Below are positions 22,070 to 33,682 of a stretch of 64,000 nt of DNA, in pieces; the first letter of the stretch is position 1, and every line of letters begins with the position of its first letter. The position numbers were made by a program, and so were the translations under genes. The notes under the pieces are model-generated. The model was not told where the DNA came from, searched no databases, and saw only the letters and a list, made by a program, of their open reading frames with translations. The DNA comes from Chloranthus sessilifolius. Taxonomy: Eukaryota; Streptophyta; Magnoliopsida; Chloranthales; Chloranthaceae. The stretch covers positions 35,539,810-35,603,809 of the forward strand of contig CM037593.1 of assembly GCA_021018995.1 (NCBI GenBank). The letters run 5' to 3'.

Positions 22070-23415
22070 TTAGCTAGTAGAGCTTCCCCTTGAATTTTGG
22101 CCTTTTTATTTCATTTCATTAACTTTATTGCTATTTTTTATTGTTTTTTTACTCACCCCAATGATTTCATCAATTTTCTCACCCCTACTTTTATGCCATT
22201 TACGTGCCTTAGCTAATTGGTGGGCTTACTTGCTCATTGTCCTTAAAATTCTTACTTTTTCCATCATTTACATGCCTTAGCAGATTGGCAGGCCTACATG
22301 TGCATTTACTTTCTCGTGATCATATACTATTAGTGGAAGCCGGCCCGGAGAGGCGGCACGGGATCATCACCACCAATTTTTGGACTTTAAAGAAAACTCC
22401 TCTGAAATTTAAAATTAAAATTGAACCAACAAAGGGGACTTAATTTAATTTTGAGGGGTTAGATTTTCAAGGGTTGGGTTTTTCTAGGCAAAGATACAAA
22501 CACCTGATTCTTAGTACGGTGACGACCCCTAGTGGTGATGATCCGAAAAAGTACCAACCCACCTAGTATATGAGAAATCACTTGTGCTGGAGGTATATCA
22601 GGTGGGTAACCTATCTCGTTACAAAGCCTAAAACCCGTGGGAGAGAGCCTTAGGGGACCCGCATCGGCCTTGTATCCCTTAGATTCGGTGAGGAGAGACC
22701 CGATGCAATTAAGCAAGCTATCCTCGGAAGCATAACTTCCAGTAAAACCAAAAAAAAGTGACTAATTTTGGGTTGCTGTTCTACTGTCAAACCTGTTTGA
22801 CCCACTATTTTGCTTGACACAACTAATACATGCGCCAAGCAAAAATATTCAGTTTTGCTCTGGTGCAACTAATACATGCGCCAAGCTTAGAATCTGAGCA
22901 ATTTGGCCTGGCGCATCTAATATTTGCGCCAAGTCTGGGTTAAGCAGTGCAACCTGAATCTATGGCCTATCTCACCATCTCGGATCCCCCGATTAGTGGT
23001 TTAGCACCTCTGTTTAGGTTTTGCATTATTCGACACCCAATACGCCCCCGTCGGTCAAAGGAGGGTGACTTCTTTTTTACCCGCTCGGGGGGATCGGGTT
23101 GTTTGCGTTGATTTTCGTGTCTTCAATAGATTAAAGGGTTTCCCTTTTGACTCTTCTGAAGTGCGTCGGGGTCTCGCCGCGGGACTTATTTAAAGTACAA
23201 AAACCACTCGAGACGGGAATTCAAGGGCCCCGGAATTGTTCATCATAAAATCCACTTACAAAAATTTCAAAAAATTAAATAAACAAAAAATCGAAAAAGA
23301 TTAGATTTGTGGTGCCGGTACAACGCCATCGCCTTATCCTCCGTCATCCCGAAAAGGGAGGAGAAAACTTTACGGGCCCCATCTGAGGCACCCGTACCCT
23401 ACCCATCACCGAGCC
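22070..23415 (+). other. Long 5' leader of element C
   Basis: 1.3 kb without a credible gene. It contains a two-copy tandem repeat of about 66 bp (from 22197 and from 22263, 'catttacgtgccttagct' type), three 23-bp dyads (22815-22931) and a GC-rich stretch near 23040-23240. Long leaders are usual in Tat elements. Confidence 0.6.
22815..22931 (+). promoter_or_regulatory. Three 23-bp dyad sites (TGGCGCA-N9-TGCGCCA type)
   Basis: Sites at 22815-22837 (left arm degraded, TGACACA), 22861-22883 (left arm TGGTGCA) and 22909-22931 (both arms exact). All have a 9-bp centre of ACTAATACA or TCTAATATT. The same 23-bp design appears twice at 52603-52672. Fixed length and symmetric arms point to a dimeric DNA-binding protein, as an inference. 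Confidence 0.6.
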
Positions 23416-24906
23416 ATGTCGTGGGCAGTGGATCCGGCATGCACCGATCCCGACTCATCCCCGCTACATTCCCCAACTCACTCCCATGCGGAGGAGATGT
23501 TCACGTCCATTCCCCTCACCAAATCCTCTTTTACCGTCACCAGCCCATTCGGTGCTCCCATTTTCCCATCCATCACCTCTCAAATTATCCAAAGTCCGAT
23601 CCCCCATTCCCCATCATTTTCCCAAACCATGCCCATTCCCCCATCCATGGCCATCCCTAATCCATCTCATCTTCCATCCACTCCCATTCAAAACCCGACC
23701 CAATTTCCCGCCTTCACTTCCATGCCCCATTTCCCATTTTCCCAACACGTACCCGATCCACTCGCATCTACCCATGCTGCATTTGATTTTACCAATCCCC
23801 CATACATCCCTCCATCTTCCCAGGTCATGCCCATTTTTATTGGGGCTATGACCAACTTTTCTCTCTCATCCCCCACATCCATGCCCCATTATTCATCCCA
23901 ATATAGCCTGATCCACCCACATTCACCAATGCCCCACCTAATTTCTCCAACCCACCCCATGTCCCACCATTTACCGAAGTCATGCCCAATTTTACTGGGG
24001 CAATGTCCAATTTCCCTACCACTTCCATCCCATCCATACCCCATCATCCCTTAGATGCACCATCTCCATCCAATCCCTCTCCAATGGCCATGATGGAGGA
24101 GATGGTCCAAGCCTACACTAGTTGGAAAGCCTCCCAAGACAACCCCTCTCAACCACACCACACATCCTTAAATCCATCCTATACACTATCAATCCTCCTT
24201 GCCTCATTCCCCCATGACCCCCATCATCCATACCATCCAAGGCCCCATGGCCCAGACCCACCATTTTCCCATGGCCCAGAGCCTCCATTCCCCCATGACC
24301 CATATACCACAAGGCCCAATGGGCCAGACCCACCAAGGCCTCATGACCCAAATTCCCCAAGGCTTTATGGCCCAAACCCATCAAAGCTCTTTACCCTACA
24401 CCCAAGCCCAGCAAGGCCCAAACCCTGGAGCCTCACACCCATACCCTTCACAAGTCCTCCAAAATTTCACTCACCCACAACCCTCATACACAGTTTAAAC
24501 TTATGCCCTGCATCAACCCCAATTTACCCATGCCCCTACACCCCAAAACCATCTTCAAGCCTTTCCCCATACCTAATGGCCCCATCACGCCCCACCCTAA
24601 AATCTAACTTCCACTCATCCCATCACTTTGTAAAATTTCCCTCACATTTAATGGTCTTATCCGACCTCCATTCAGTCCATGCAACAACAATAGGATAATC
24701 TCGCCCTCACTACACCCTATGCAGACCAACAGTATGAAGAGGATGATATCAGGATCAGTGGGGCTTATGCCGGGGCATTGGCCAACATTAATCCTCCTCC
24801 CATAACAACCAACCCCCTGGTAGCACAGAGTGAATCCTGATCGATTGCTGAAAGGGTAACCCCCCTATCTAAGGAGTCAGAGCAGTTAGAAAAAATCTAG
24901 AAATAG
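23416..24906 (+). pseudogene. gag: Pro-rich N-terminal extension of element C gag
   Basis: Open for 212 codons from 23416 (MSWAVDPACTDPDS), then open in other frames to about 24700. Composition is Pro/His/Ser-rich with repeated units such as GPMAQTHH and GPMGQTHQG (24240-24420). 24720-24906 in the gag frame (EEDDIRISGAYAGALAN, then stops) leads into the gag core. Pro-rich N-terminal extensions are known in large plant gypsy gags, but I cannot prove that this was translated as one protein. Frame changes and stops make it a pseudogene. A pure low-complexity tract is the alternative reading. Confidence 0.45.
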
Positions 24907-26642
24907 TTGTTAAAGATGGGTGGAGCTGAAATCCATGCCACAGACTTCTCAGACTTGAGTTTATTTGTTGAAGTCCCCCTACCCCCAAAATTTAAAATGC
25001 CAATTTTTGATAAATACGACGGCACTGGAAATCCCATTGCACACCTCAAGTCTTATTGTAGGGACATGTGCCAGTATGGGGGAGATGAAAGACTACTGAT
25101 AAAGACCTTTCAGAAAAGTTTAACTGGTCTGGCCTTGAGGTGGTTCACGTCCCTAGAACCGTCTATGATAAAGATGTGGAAAGATCCGACTCACTTATTC
25201 CAAGAGCAATATGTCTACAATATAGACATTGAACCTCGCAAGTCATACTGACAGCTCATGTGAGAAATAGAATACATGATGACGAACAAATTAAGATGAT
25301 TTCAAAGAATACTTTACTGATAATCTCAGACTTCGTCATTTATCAACAGCAGTCTAGCTTTACTGATTTGGTGAGAAACGCTAATCGTTGTGAGGATGCT
25401 ATAAGGGAAGGTCGTCTAAAAAAGAACATACCTGGTAGAGCCAGCGGGGTCAGAAGGTTTTCTGAGCAGAGAAATGAGAAAAGAGTAGGAGCCGATGTTC
25501 AGAATATTACCAACATCCAGCCCAACACTTATATAATCTTGTTCCAATTCAAAGCTGCCCGGCCAGCTCTAGTCAGAAGCGAGCCAATGTAAAGAACCGG
25601 GAATGGGCAAGGAGCACAGATGACTCTAAAGCAGAGAAGGTCCTCAATCACTGAATGTACTTTTGCCTTTATTAATAGAAAATGGATTAGTCACAGCCCT
25701 CCAACCACAACCTCCTCCAAATCCCATCCCAAGAAACTATGACCCCAACACTCATTGCAACTTTCACCAGGGCCCAGGTCACCCGACCGATCACTGCTTC
25801 CCATTAAAGCACACGATACAAGATTTAATTGAGGCTGAGAGAATCATTCCACTAGCACCTTCCCAAGTGAACCAGCACACAAACATACATCAAGCACTGT
25901 TGCCCCCATACCCTACCGGAGGAGTAGGCCCAAAACCCATTATTGGGATGACAGAAGAGGGCGATAATGAGTTTGAATTTGACCCGTCAAATTACATCAG
26001 TGACCGAGAAAGTTTTGTAGCACCAAGGCAAAGAGATCAAGAAGAAAGAGGTATTGGGGTGATTGAACCCTTGAAATTGTTAGATTATTTCTCCAACCCT
26101 GCACCCCAAATTGAACCCTTAGATCTTAGGGCTTATTTCCCATTACCCACTCCCATCAACTATGTACAAATTATTACTTATCAACCATATTCCACCACCC
26201 CCACCAATTACCCAATAGCCTATCATGTCCCCCACCCCCTGTCATCACCAGTTAGTCATCAATGGTCCACCCCTACCCCATTACCCCTGCACAACCACCC
26301 ACAAACCTCATCACCCCCACTTGGCCTACTTTTTCCACCTACCCATCCATCTCTGAGGTAAACCAGGCATTACCCACCCTTCTTGAGCCACCGGTACAAG
26401 CACATCAAGTACCGACAGCCACTCCATTTCAGATTCTGGGACTAACCTACAATCCTCGTCAAGTCCCACTCAGTTATGAACAAACAGATGCTAACGCCGG
26501 CAGTAGCAGGGAAGCGGCAGTTGACTTTGTCATTAGATCTAAAAAAATATCCAAGCAACCAGAAGCACCAGCAATAGCACCAGCCCAACCAGAGGGGAAG
26601 AAAGATAGTGTAATAAACTCGTTCGAAAAAATGAGCCAATAA
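24907..26642 (+). pseudogene. gag: gag core and zinc knuckle of element C (Tat)
   Basis: 24907-25251 encodes the Tat gag core (LPPKFKMPIFDKYDGTGNP, then KTFQKSLTGLALRWF), ending at a stop. It continues with frame changes through 25260-25592 (DLVRNANRCEDAIREG). 25663-26361 carries a C-x2-H-x4-H-x4-C knuckle (CNFHQGPGHPTDHC) followed by LKHTIQDLIEAE, the usual Tat arrangement, then an acidic and Pro-rich linker. 26262-26642 is a further frame leading into protease. At least three stops and two frameshifts are present. The same order appears in E at 62289-64000. Gag would form particles and bind the RNA. Confidence 0.8.
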
Positions 26643-26669
26643 CATATACTTGAAACTCAGTTAAGAAGA

Positions 26670-27434
26670 ATGCCGGCTCATATCACAGTCTGGGATCTGT
26701 TGATGACATCCTCACTTCACTTTCAAGCTCTAATGAGGGCGTTAAAAAGTACGTATGTGTCTCTACAGGTAAACCTAGATGAAGTTGGGCATATAATAGG
26801 GCAGGTAATGGCTCCCAATGCCATCTCATTTTCTAATGCTGATTTGTCGGAAGAGGGAAATGGCCATTCTAAATCCCTCAACATCATAGTAGAATCCGGA
26901 AATATGATAATCCCCTTGGTATTAATTGATAATGGGTCTGCTTTGAATGTATGCCCTCTGAGAACCACTACCAAGATTGGGGTAGATCCGTATATGTTGA
27001 GACCAACAAGAACTAGTGCCAGAGGTTTTGATAACACGAGAAGGGAGATAATGGGAGAAGTTGACCTTGAGCTAGTGATTGGACAAATGACCTTCTCAAT
27101 ACTATTTCAAGTAATGGATATCAAGTCCTCGTTTAATTTGTTATTAGGGCGCCCATGGTTACATGAAGTCAAAGCGATACAATCGACGCTGCATCAGAAG
27201 CTTAAGTTCATATTCGGGCATAAAATTATCACCATCATAGGTGAAGGACACGATGAGAAGGAAAAGGTCACCCATAGTATTGAGAACCCAAAAGTGCTGG
27301 ATGTGCCACACACGACTGAAGATACTGACCTCCTTAGTTTCGAATATGAGGTATCGGCTGCAGTCCCAGATCCCCCGAAAAGTATCACTTTAAGAATCGA
27401 AGGTGGAATGGTAGCAGCAGTGGCCATGCTCTAG
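26670..27434 (+). pseudogene. Aspartic protease of element C
   Basis: 254-codon open segment. The active-site motif is IDNGSALNV (Asp at residue 87), where retropepsins usually have D-S/T-G-A/S. E has the same DNGS, so this is a family trait and not decay. The second conserved motif LLGRPW lies at residues 158-163. The segment ends at a TAG just before a G-patch-like stretch that is intact in E. It would cleave the gag-pol polyprotein. The N-terminal 45 residues (MPAHITVWDLLMTS) are conserved with E and lie between gag and the protease fold. Confidence 0.75.
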
Positions 27435-28229
27435 AAATGGGGCTATCAAAAGGGTTAAGGAGTAAGGCCTCGATTGCAATATAGGAGAGAACTGGTTAAG
27501 GCCAATGGAGGCCAGCAGGTCAGATTTGGGCGAGGTTAAAAGCCCAATAAAGAAGAAGTCTGAGAGTATAAGGAGAGAGCTCGAACCATGACAGCCATAA
27601 GAGCCAGGGGGATTAACCTAGAGGAGAAATCCTGTCCTAGGCCTCACATCAGAGATTCATTTGTGAGCGTCGGGGTTGTGAAAATGGATCAGAATGGGGT
27701 AACCCAATTAACCGCACGTAAACCTGCAGCACTTGTTCACCCCTCCAATCCTCAGATTATCCCTCCCAGCCTGGAAATAGACCTAGCCGCATTGTCTCTC
27801 TTTGATGAACGGCGTTCCATACCTGCACAATCTCCCCCTGTGGTAAACCATCATAGGACTATGCTAACGTTTGAGGATAGAATCTCAGACAAACTTGGGA
27901 TCAACATGATGGAGGCTAACTCCAAAGAGCCATATCAGTCAGCACCCTCCATCCAAATCTAAATAGGTAAAGGAGTGGCATCTTAGGTACGCAATTGGGT
28001 GTCTATGCCCCAAACTCTGGAAGCGACAGGTGGCCTAAAATTTAGCATCGACTTCCTAAAAAAATACGACCTATAAAAAGTGAGATGAGCCCTTGGTAGG
28101 CAATACCGTGTATATATAGGGACTTGCTTTGCCAAGAGCCCATTTTTGAAGAAAACAAAAATCCCAAAAACATAGAAAAAATATAAAATCCAAAAATATT
28201 ATCTTTTAAAATTTTGAATAAAATCAAAG
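27435..28229 (+). pseudogene. G-patch-like stretch and protease-RT linker of element C
   Basis: 27430-27560 reads KWGYQKG, then stops and a Gly/Arg-rich remainder. In E the same place reads WGYQKGRGLEPRLQGRREP, which resembles a G-patch. 27588-27962 is an open segment (GVVKMDQNGVTQLTARKP) aligning with E. 27963-28229 is a weak linker with stops. G-patch motifs after the protease are known in some retroelements and bind nucleic acid. Confidence 0.55.
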
Positions 28230-29330
28230 AAAATGATGCCTTAACTGAAAATTCCGTCCCACGTGAAACCAACCCCTTCCCTGTAGAAATACAAGAAGAT
28301 GTAGGAGTCACGAGTCTGGACGAGGAGATCCTTACTGAGGAGCTTCCCAATGAACTCCTAGAATGGTTTGCTGACTTTGAGTAGGGTCCTACCCCTATTG
28401 TTGACAAAATAGAGGTCATCAATTTAGGGACTGAGGAGGCTCCAAGAATAACCAAGATCAGAACATCACTGTCTCCCAGAGAAAGGAAAAGCATGATCGA
28501 TTTCCTTCGGCCATATCAAGACGTCTTCTCATGGTCGTACGAGGACATGCCTAGTTTAGACACCGATTTGGTCGAGCATGAGTTGCCACTCTACCCTGAT
28601 ATCAAGCCCATCAAGTAAAAGTTGAGATGACTCTGACTCGAGTGGATGCTGAAGGTGAAAGACGAGGTCATCAAGTAATATGATGCAGGATTCCTCATGG
28701 TCTCCAAGTACCCCTAATGGCTAGCCAATATCGTTCCAGTGCCAAAGAAGGATGGAAAAGTCCACATGTTCATTGATTTCAGACACTTGAACAAAGAAAG
28801 CTCGAAGGATGACTTCCCGTTACCACACATCGACATCTTGGTCGATAACACTGTTAAGCACGGGATGCTTTCATTCATGGATGGAATCTCCGGATATAAT
28901 CAGATCAAACTGGCAGAGGCAGACCAAGAGAAGACAACATTCATCACTCCCTGGGAAACTTTCTGCCACCATGTCATGCCATTCAGGTTGGAGAACGCCA
29001 GCACAACATATCAAAGGGCCATGACAGCATTGTTTCATGACATGATGCATCGAGAAATCGAGGTATACGTCAATGATGTGATTGCCAAGTCACCGGAGAG
29101 AAGTGATCATCTGATAAATCTCCAAAAGCTGTTTGAGAGGTTGAGAAAATATAGGCTGTGGCTAAATCCTCATAAATGCGCATTCGGCGCTATGTCAGGG
29201 AAACTATTGGGCTTCATTGTCAGCAGAAGAGGCATCGAGGTCGACCTAGTCAAAGTAAAAGCTATCACAGAAATGCCACCACCATCTACTGAGAAAGTGG
29301 TCAGAGGGTTCTTGGGCAGGATATAGTATA
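28230..29330 (+). pseudogene. Reverse transcriptase of element C, catalytic Asp lost
   Basis: 28380-28738 holds the N-terminal RT region with four or five in-frame stops. 28739-29326 is open (196 codons): VPVPKKDGKV leads in, motif A is SFMDGISGYNQIK (Asp 48) and the YVDD box has become YVND (residues 110-113, VYVNDVIAKS). E retains YVDD, so the Asp-to-Asn change is a lesion; this RT would not be active. GFIVSRRGIEVD and the connection follow, ending at a TAG in GRI. The product copied the element RNA into DNA. Confidence 0.8.
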
Positions 29331-29890
29331 TCAGTCAGTTCATCCTGCAACTCACTCCTATCTGCACGCCGATCTTCAAGATACTAAGATATGACTCTCC
29401 CATTGAATGGAATGACGATTGTCAGGCCGCTTTCGATAAAATTAAGGGATATCTTCTCAACCTGCCAGTTTTAGTACCCCCCCTGAGCCGGGGAGACCAC
29501 TCTTAATGTATCTCTCCACAATGGAAGTCTCGATGGGATGTGTCCTAGGGCAGCATGATGAGACAGGAAGAAGGGAACGAGCCATCTACTATCTGAGCAA
29601 GAAATTTACTAACTAGGAGATGTGCTATTCTCATCGGGAGAAAGCATGCCTGGATCTTGTATGGGCCACATAGAGGCTTCACTACTACTTACTATCTCAG
29701 GCCGTTCTCTTTTAGCACGCATGGATCCGTTGAAGTACCTGTTTGAAAAGCTAGCTCTCACTGGGTGGACTACGTGCTGGCAGCTTCTCTTATAAGAATT
29801 TTACATCACCTATGTCACTCAGAAGTCAATCAAGGGGCATGCACTCGCTAATCATCTTGCCGGGAATCCTCTACCTGACTATGAGCCCTT
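29331..29890 (+). pseudogene. RNase H (RT-linked) of element C
   Basis: Recognisable by comparison with E: FILQLTPICTPIFKIL, then EWNDDCQAAFDKIKGYLLN, then fragments in shifted frames to about 29870 (GHALANHLAGNP equivalent). Several stops and at least two frameshifts. It degraded the RNA strand during reverse transcription. Confidence 0.6.
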
Positions 29891-30378
29891 AAGAATCGAG
29901 TTCCCAGATGAAGACATCTTGTTTATGACATAGGACGACTCAGTAGAGATGGAGTAATCCTGGGTAATGCATTTTGACGGGGCAGCAAATGCCGAAGGTA
30001 AGGAGTTTGCTCTATCCTAATCTCTCCAAAGGGATCACACGTACCAGTTTCCATCAAGCTCAACTTCCCATGCACAAATAACATGGCTGATTATGAAGCC
30101 TGTGTAGCAGGACTGCAGGCAACATTGGACTTGAAAGTAACTCACCTCAGAGTATTTGGCAATTCACAGTTGATCTTATGCCATACAAATGGAGATTGGA
30201 AGATGAAGGATGAGAAGCTGATTCCCTACCATGAGCACCTTGAGAACCTAATAGCTTGCTTCAAAGATGTCACCTTCTCATATGTCCCGCGAATAAGGAA
30301 TCACTTCACCGACGCGTTAGCAACTTTGGCGATAGAGATCCCCTATGGTGTCGAGATGAAGCCAGCCATCATCGAATA
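29891..30378 (+). pseudogene. Second, archaeal-type RNase H of element C
   Basis: 29960-30000 carries MHFDGAANAEG and 30083-30378 is open (MADYEACVAGLQATLDLKVTHLRVFGNSQLILC, broken here only by my line). The DGA...YEA...(S/N)DSQL pattern of RNase HI is visible, with GNSQL replacing the usual DSQL, so one catalytic Asp is lost (E keeps SDSQL). A second RNase H between RT and integrase is the hallmark of the Tat lineage. Confidence 0.7.
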
Positions 30379-31014
30379 GAGGAACGAGCCGGCCTTCTGC
30401 TTCCGGATTGAGGAACCTACAAAGTTAGATGATGAGCCAACTTGGTTCTCAAATATCAAGAACTTCCTTGAGATGTGAACTTTCCCTGAAGATATGTCCA
30501 AGACGGATAAACAGGCCATCTAGCATTTGGCAACGAACTGCATCATCTGTGGCGAGTGCCTTTACAAGCGATCCTATAACAACATCTTGCTCAGATGCCT
30601 TACCGAGAGCGAGGCAGCCAACATTATGGAGGAGATCCATGAGGGGGTATGCGGTGCTCATGTCAGCAGGCACATGCTTGCTAAGAAGATCCTATGACAA
30701 GGATACTACTGGACCACTATGAAAACTGACTACTGCAAGCACGTTTAGAGGTGCTACATATGCCAAGAACACTCCAGTCTGATACATGCTCCGGCTATAG
30801 ATCTACACGACATGGCCACTCCATGGCCCTTCGCCACCTGGGGCCTCAACGTCATCGAAATGAATAATTTGAAGGCCTCAAACGAACATCATTTCATCCT
30901 CGTTGCCATCAAATACTTCACCAAATGGGTAGAGGCAGCATCCTACGCCAACACCACGGCCCATCACGTCGAGAAATTTATCAAGAATAACATTATTTAC
31001 CGATTTAGCAATAC
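30379..31014 (+). pseudogene. Integrase of element C, N-terminal half, split by element D
   Basis: 30630-30770 holds the H-H-C-C zinc domain (HEGVCGAHVSRHMLAKK, then CYICQEH) with in-frame stops. 30812-31014 begins the catalytic core: the first catalytic position reads WGLNVIE where E has WGLDVV, an Asp-to-Asn loss. FTKWVEAASYANTTAHHVEKF follows, and the sequence breaks off after YRFSNT at the element D junction. Coding continues at 48865. Integrase joined the cDNA to the host chromosome. Confidence 0.75.
31010..31014. repeat. Target-site duplication of element D (left)
   Basis: aatac at 31010-31014 precedes LTR base 31015. The right copy at 48860-48864 is catac, one mismatch. Joining the flanks restores the reading through the integrase of C, which confirms the insertion point. 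Confidence 0.7.
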
Positions 31015-32504
31015 TGTTATATATATTTTTGTGCTTGCTACTGACTTTATTGGAGACAGTGATAAGAATGGCGTGAATGAAAACTAATGAAAGGTGGATT
31101 GAAAATTACGGAGCAGCAAGCCTAAAATATGCATAGTCCTGCAAGATACAGGGCCTGTTGTAGCAAATTTTGATAAGTAAAAGTTTGTCCCACAGGGAAG
31201 TTGATCTAAAGCTCCAAGGGAGCTATCTATAGTAGGCTCTCCAGATCTGACTACAAATCTGGCAATCCTAAATGGAAGGGGGTTAAAGGTCACTATAATC
31301 TAAATCCTAAGGTAACTTAATATCTAAATTACAGAAAGGGTTAAGAGGAATGGTGGAGTGAGAAAATAAGTATAAAAGGGTGAGAAGTATGTTATTAGGT
31401 ACAGATCTGATGGGTCTTGTAACTCAGACTCAGATTTGTTGCTATAGAAATCCTGTCCAATGGCTACATTATCACCAAAGAGGAGAAAGAATCCAACTCA
31501 CTCCTATGCCATGATCCAATCCCTTAAGGCTATAACCTGTCCACTTAAATGGTCACAGACTATCCAATAGGGGAACCACAATCCAGAGATGGGTCAGAAC
31601 AAGTTTATCATTGTAGGCACTACTTCATCCAGGCTACAAGCTCAAGAATCCATAGTAACCTCATCCTCTAAAGTTCTATGTGTGGGGCTAGGCCTACAAA
31701 GTGCACGAGCCTGGACACACAGGACCAGCAAGAGTTTGAGTACTAGCTTTTAGCATGGCTGTTCACTGCTTTAGAAAGACTGCAGTGATCCAGTTACAAG
31801 CCTATAATCTCTACAGCCAAATCAGATCTGTAATCCGATGGTGGGTCTATACAAATATAGGGGAGTCTGTCAGTGCACAATCTCTCACAAGGCTACAAGC
31901 ACAAGTGCAGAGAAGAAAAATTTGTCTTAGTTATGTGAATTGGCCTCACCCTAGGGCTATAATCTATCCACTTGAATGGTCACAGACTATCCACAGAGGC
32001 CATCCACCTCACAAAGGTCTAAGACAGAACAAGAACATTGCTGCTGCCACCATGTTCACAAGGCTACCAGTGCAAGCTCCAATGGGAATTCAGATTTAGT
32101 GGATCCTGTAATGGGGGAAGGCCTGCAATGTGCCTAACCTGGACACACAGGTCACTTGGATCTAAATAAAATCTTAAAAATAATCCTCCATTGCTTACAA
32201 AACAACTTAGCAATGGAGGATCTCATGGCAGCAGCTTTGTACAGCACAACTCACAACAAAAACAACATCCCATACATGTAATAGATCTTATTACAAAAAC
32301 TCTATTAAAATCTATACCAAATAATCATACAAAAGGCATAGCCAGAAAGTGCTGGACTATAGAGAGAAAAAGGAAAAAGAGACTACCTAGAACCTAACCT
32401 TAGCCTACTAAAATTTTCAGCTTAATCGAGAAGACGAAGTCTGAAAAAGTCTAAGTCTGAAGTTCATCCAAAAAAAAGGTCCTTAAACCTAAGCTAGGCT
32501 TAGG

Positions 32505-32512
32505 CTTATATA
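32505..32512 (-). promoter_or_regulatory. LTR TATA box, element D 3' LTR
   Basis: TATATAAG followed by CC on the minus strand, identical in the 5' LTR at 47880-47887. Confidence 0.65.
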
Positions 32513-33354
32513 GCAGTCGACTGTGTGTGAATTAGGGTTAGGAAAACTCTAATTTCATCTTTTCAATTTCGGCCCATTCTTTTCCCTTGGATGCCTCAGG
32601 GCGTGTGCATGGAGATTAAAGCATTGGAGTGCGTGCCCTAGTTACTGGAAGTTCCCAGATTACCCCTACAGAAGTGGGGAGAAGTTAAGAATCCGATCCT
32701 CACTGAGTAGAGAAGATTTGTAGATCTTTCCGCATGGTAGAATTGGCGTCGCAGGATTGAATTAACTTGAAGCTCATGTAGTCGAGGGATTGCCATTTTA
32801 GTCATCGTGGGATATTAATGGCTGTCGCGAGATTGTTCTTTCAGCTTTGAATGGCTCGGGAATTGCTCGTGCGGTTCGCCCCTTGGTGAATCTCGTGATG
32901 AATCCTGGTGAAGAAGTGTTCATGAGCCTATGGATCACGCGAGCATTTCCTTAGAGGTTTGTATCCCGTGGCCACTGTGCGACTACTGCGCGCGGGAGTG
33001 CCTGGAGCTCTCTCACTTCAGTGAATCGCGCGATAATTGAAGACTCCTTTCTTGAGCTGCACGAGACTGTGTGAGCGCTTCAGACTGAGCCTCGCGAGGA
33101 CCTTGCGAAATCTACTTTTCAATTCTTTCTGGCACCAAACGACATGAAAATGGTGCGAAGACTGCGCAACCAGTTTGTGTGCTGTCTTCAAAAGCCCGCG
33201 ACAATTGCGCGAAGGCATTATCTCTGGTTCAATTGAACCCTGCGACATTTGCACGAGGCATTATCTCTTAGTTTGTTTATGCTTTGATGTGCCTGTGCAG
33301 CAGCCAACTCTCTGTCCGGGTTCATCCTTCTGCTGAGGTAGTTCTGGGGCAACA

Positions 33355-33462
33355 GTGAGCTTCTTGGCATGGTTAGAGGGTTATTTGTAGCTGCTACTTA
33401 AGTTAAGGGGTAAAAAGTGAGCTTCTTGGCATGGTTAGAGGGTTATTTGTAGCTGCTACTTA
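33355..33462 (-). repeat. Imperfect tandem duplication in the element D 3' LTR
   Basis: A 46-bp unit (gtgagcttcttggcat start) occurs at 33355-33400 and 33417-33462. The joining bases 33401-33420 (agttaaggggtaaaaagtga) repeat the sequence found at 33524-33542. This mosaic suggests a jump forward and back during copying. The 5' LTR has one unit only. Confidence 0.8.
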
Positions 33463-33561
33463 TTACCTACAGAATAGACTCAAAACACATTTATTAAATG
33501 ATTAAGGGTCTAACAGAGATTAAGTTAAGGGGTAAAAAGTGGTACTTTTCAGGTCTTAACA

Positions 33562-33573
33562 CACCCCCAAACC
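33562..33573 (-). other. Polypurine tract of element D
   Basis: The minus strand reads GGTTTGGGGGTG, identical to that of element A, directly next to the LTR start TGTTAAGACC. Confidence 0.85.
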
Positions 33574-33621
33574 TAATCTTTGCTAGTCCCTTAGCAAAGC
33601 TGTAATTAAATGCCACTTTCG

Positions 33622-33682
33622 TAGGGATCACGGGTACATTTAGCATATGTACCAAGCCTTTTAAACCCCTAGGTGATCCCTA
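33622..33682 (-). other. Conserved 61-nt structured block, element D copy
   Basis: Outer stem TAGGGATCAC (33622-33631) with GTGATCCCTA (33673-33682), ten of ten pairs. Inner hairpin GGTACAT-7 nt-ATGTACC (33633-33653), seven of seven. It is the best-preserved copy of the design shared with A and B. Confidence 0.7.

Larger units (their letters stand above)
31015..33561 (-). repeat. 3' LTR of element D
   Basis: 2,547 bp, TGTTATATATATTTTTGTGC to GGTCTTAACA in plus orientation. The TATA box TATATAAG is complementary to 32505-32512. A telo-box-like TTAGGGTTAGG lies at 32532-32542. U3 (32750-33260) is rich in CGCG palindromes, with CTCGCGAG at 33091-33098. It carries a 62-bp partial duplication (33355-33462) absent from the other LTR. 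Confidence 0.92.

Noticed and set aside
23416-23882. Overlapping Pro/His-rich frames in three phases
   Set aside because: A repetitive C-rich tract leaves several frames open. Only one can belong to gag, so the others are shadows.
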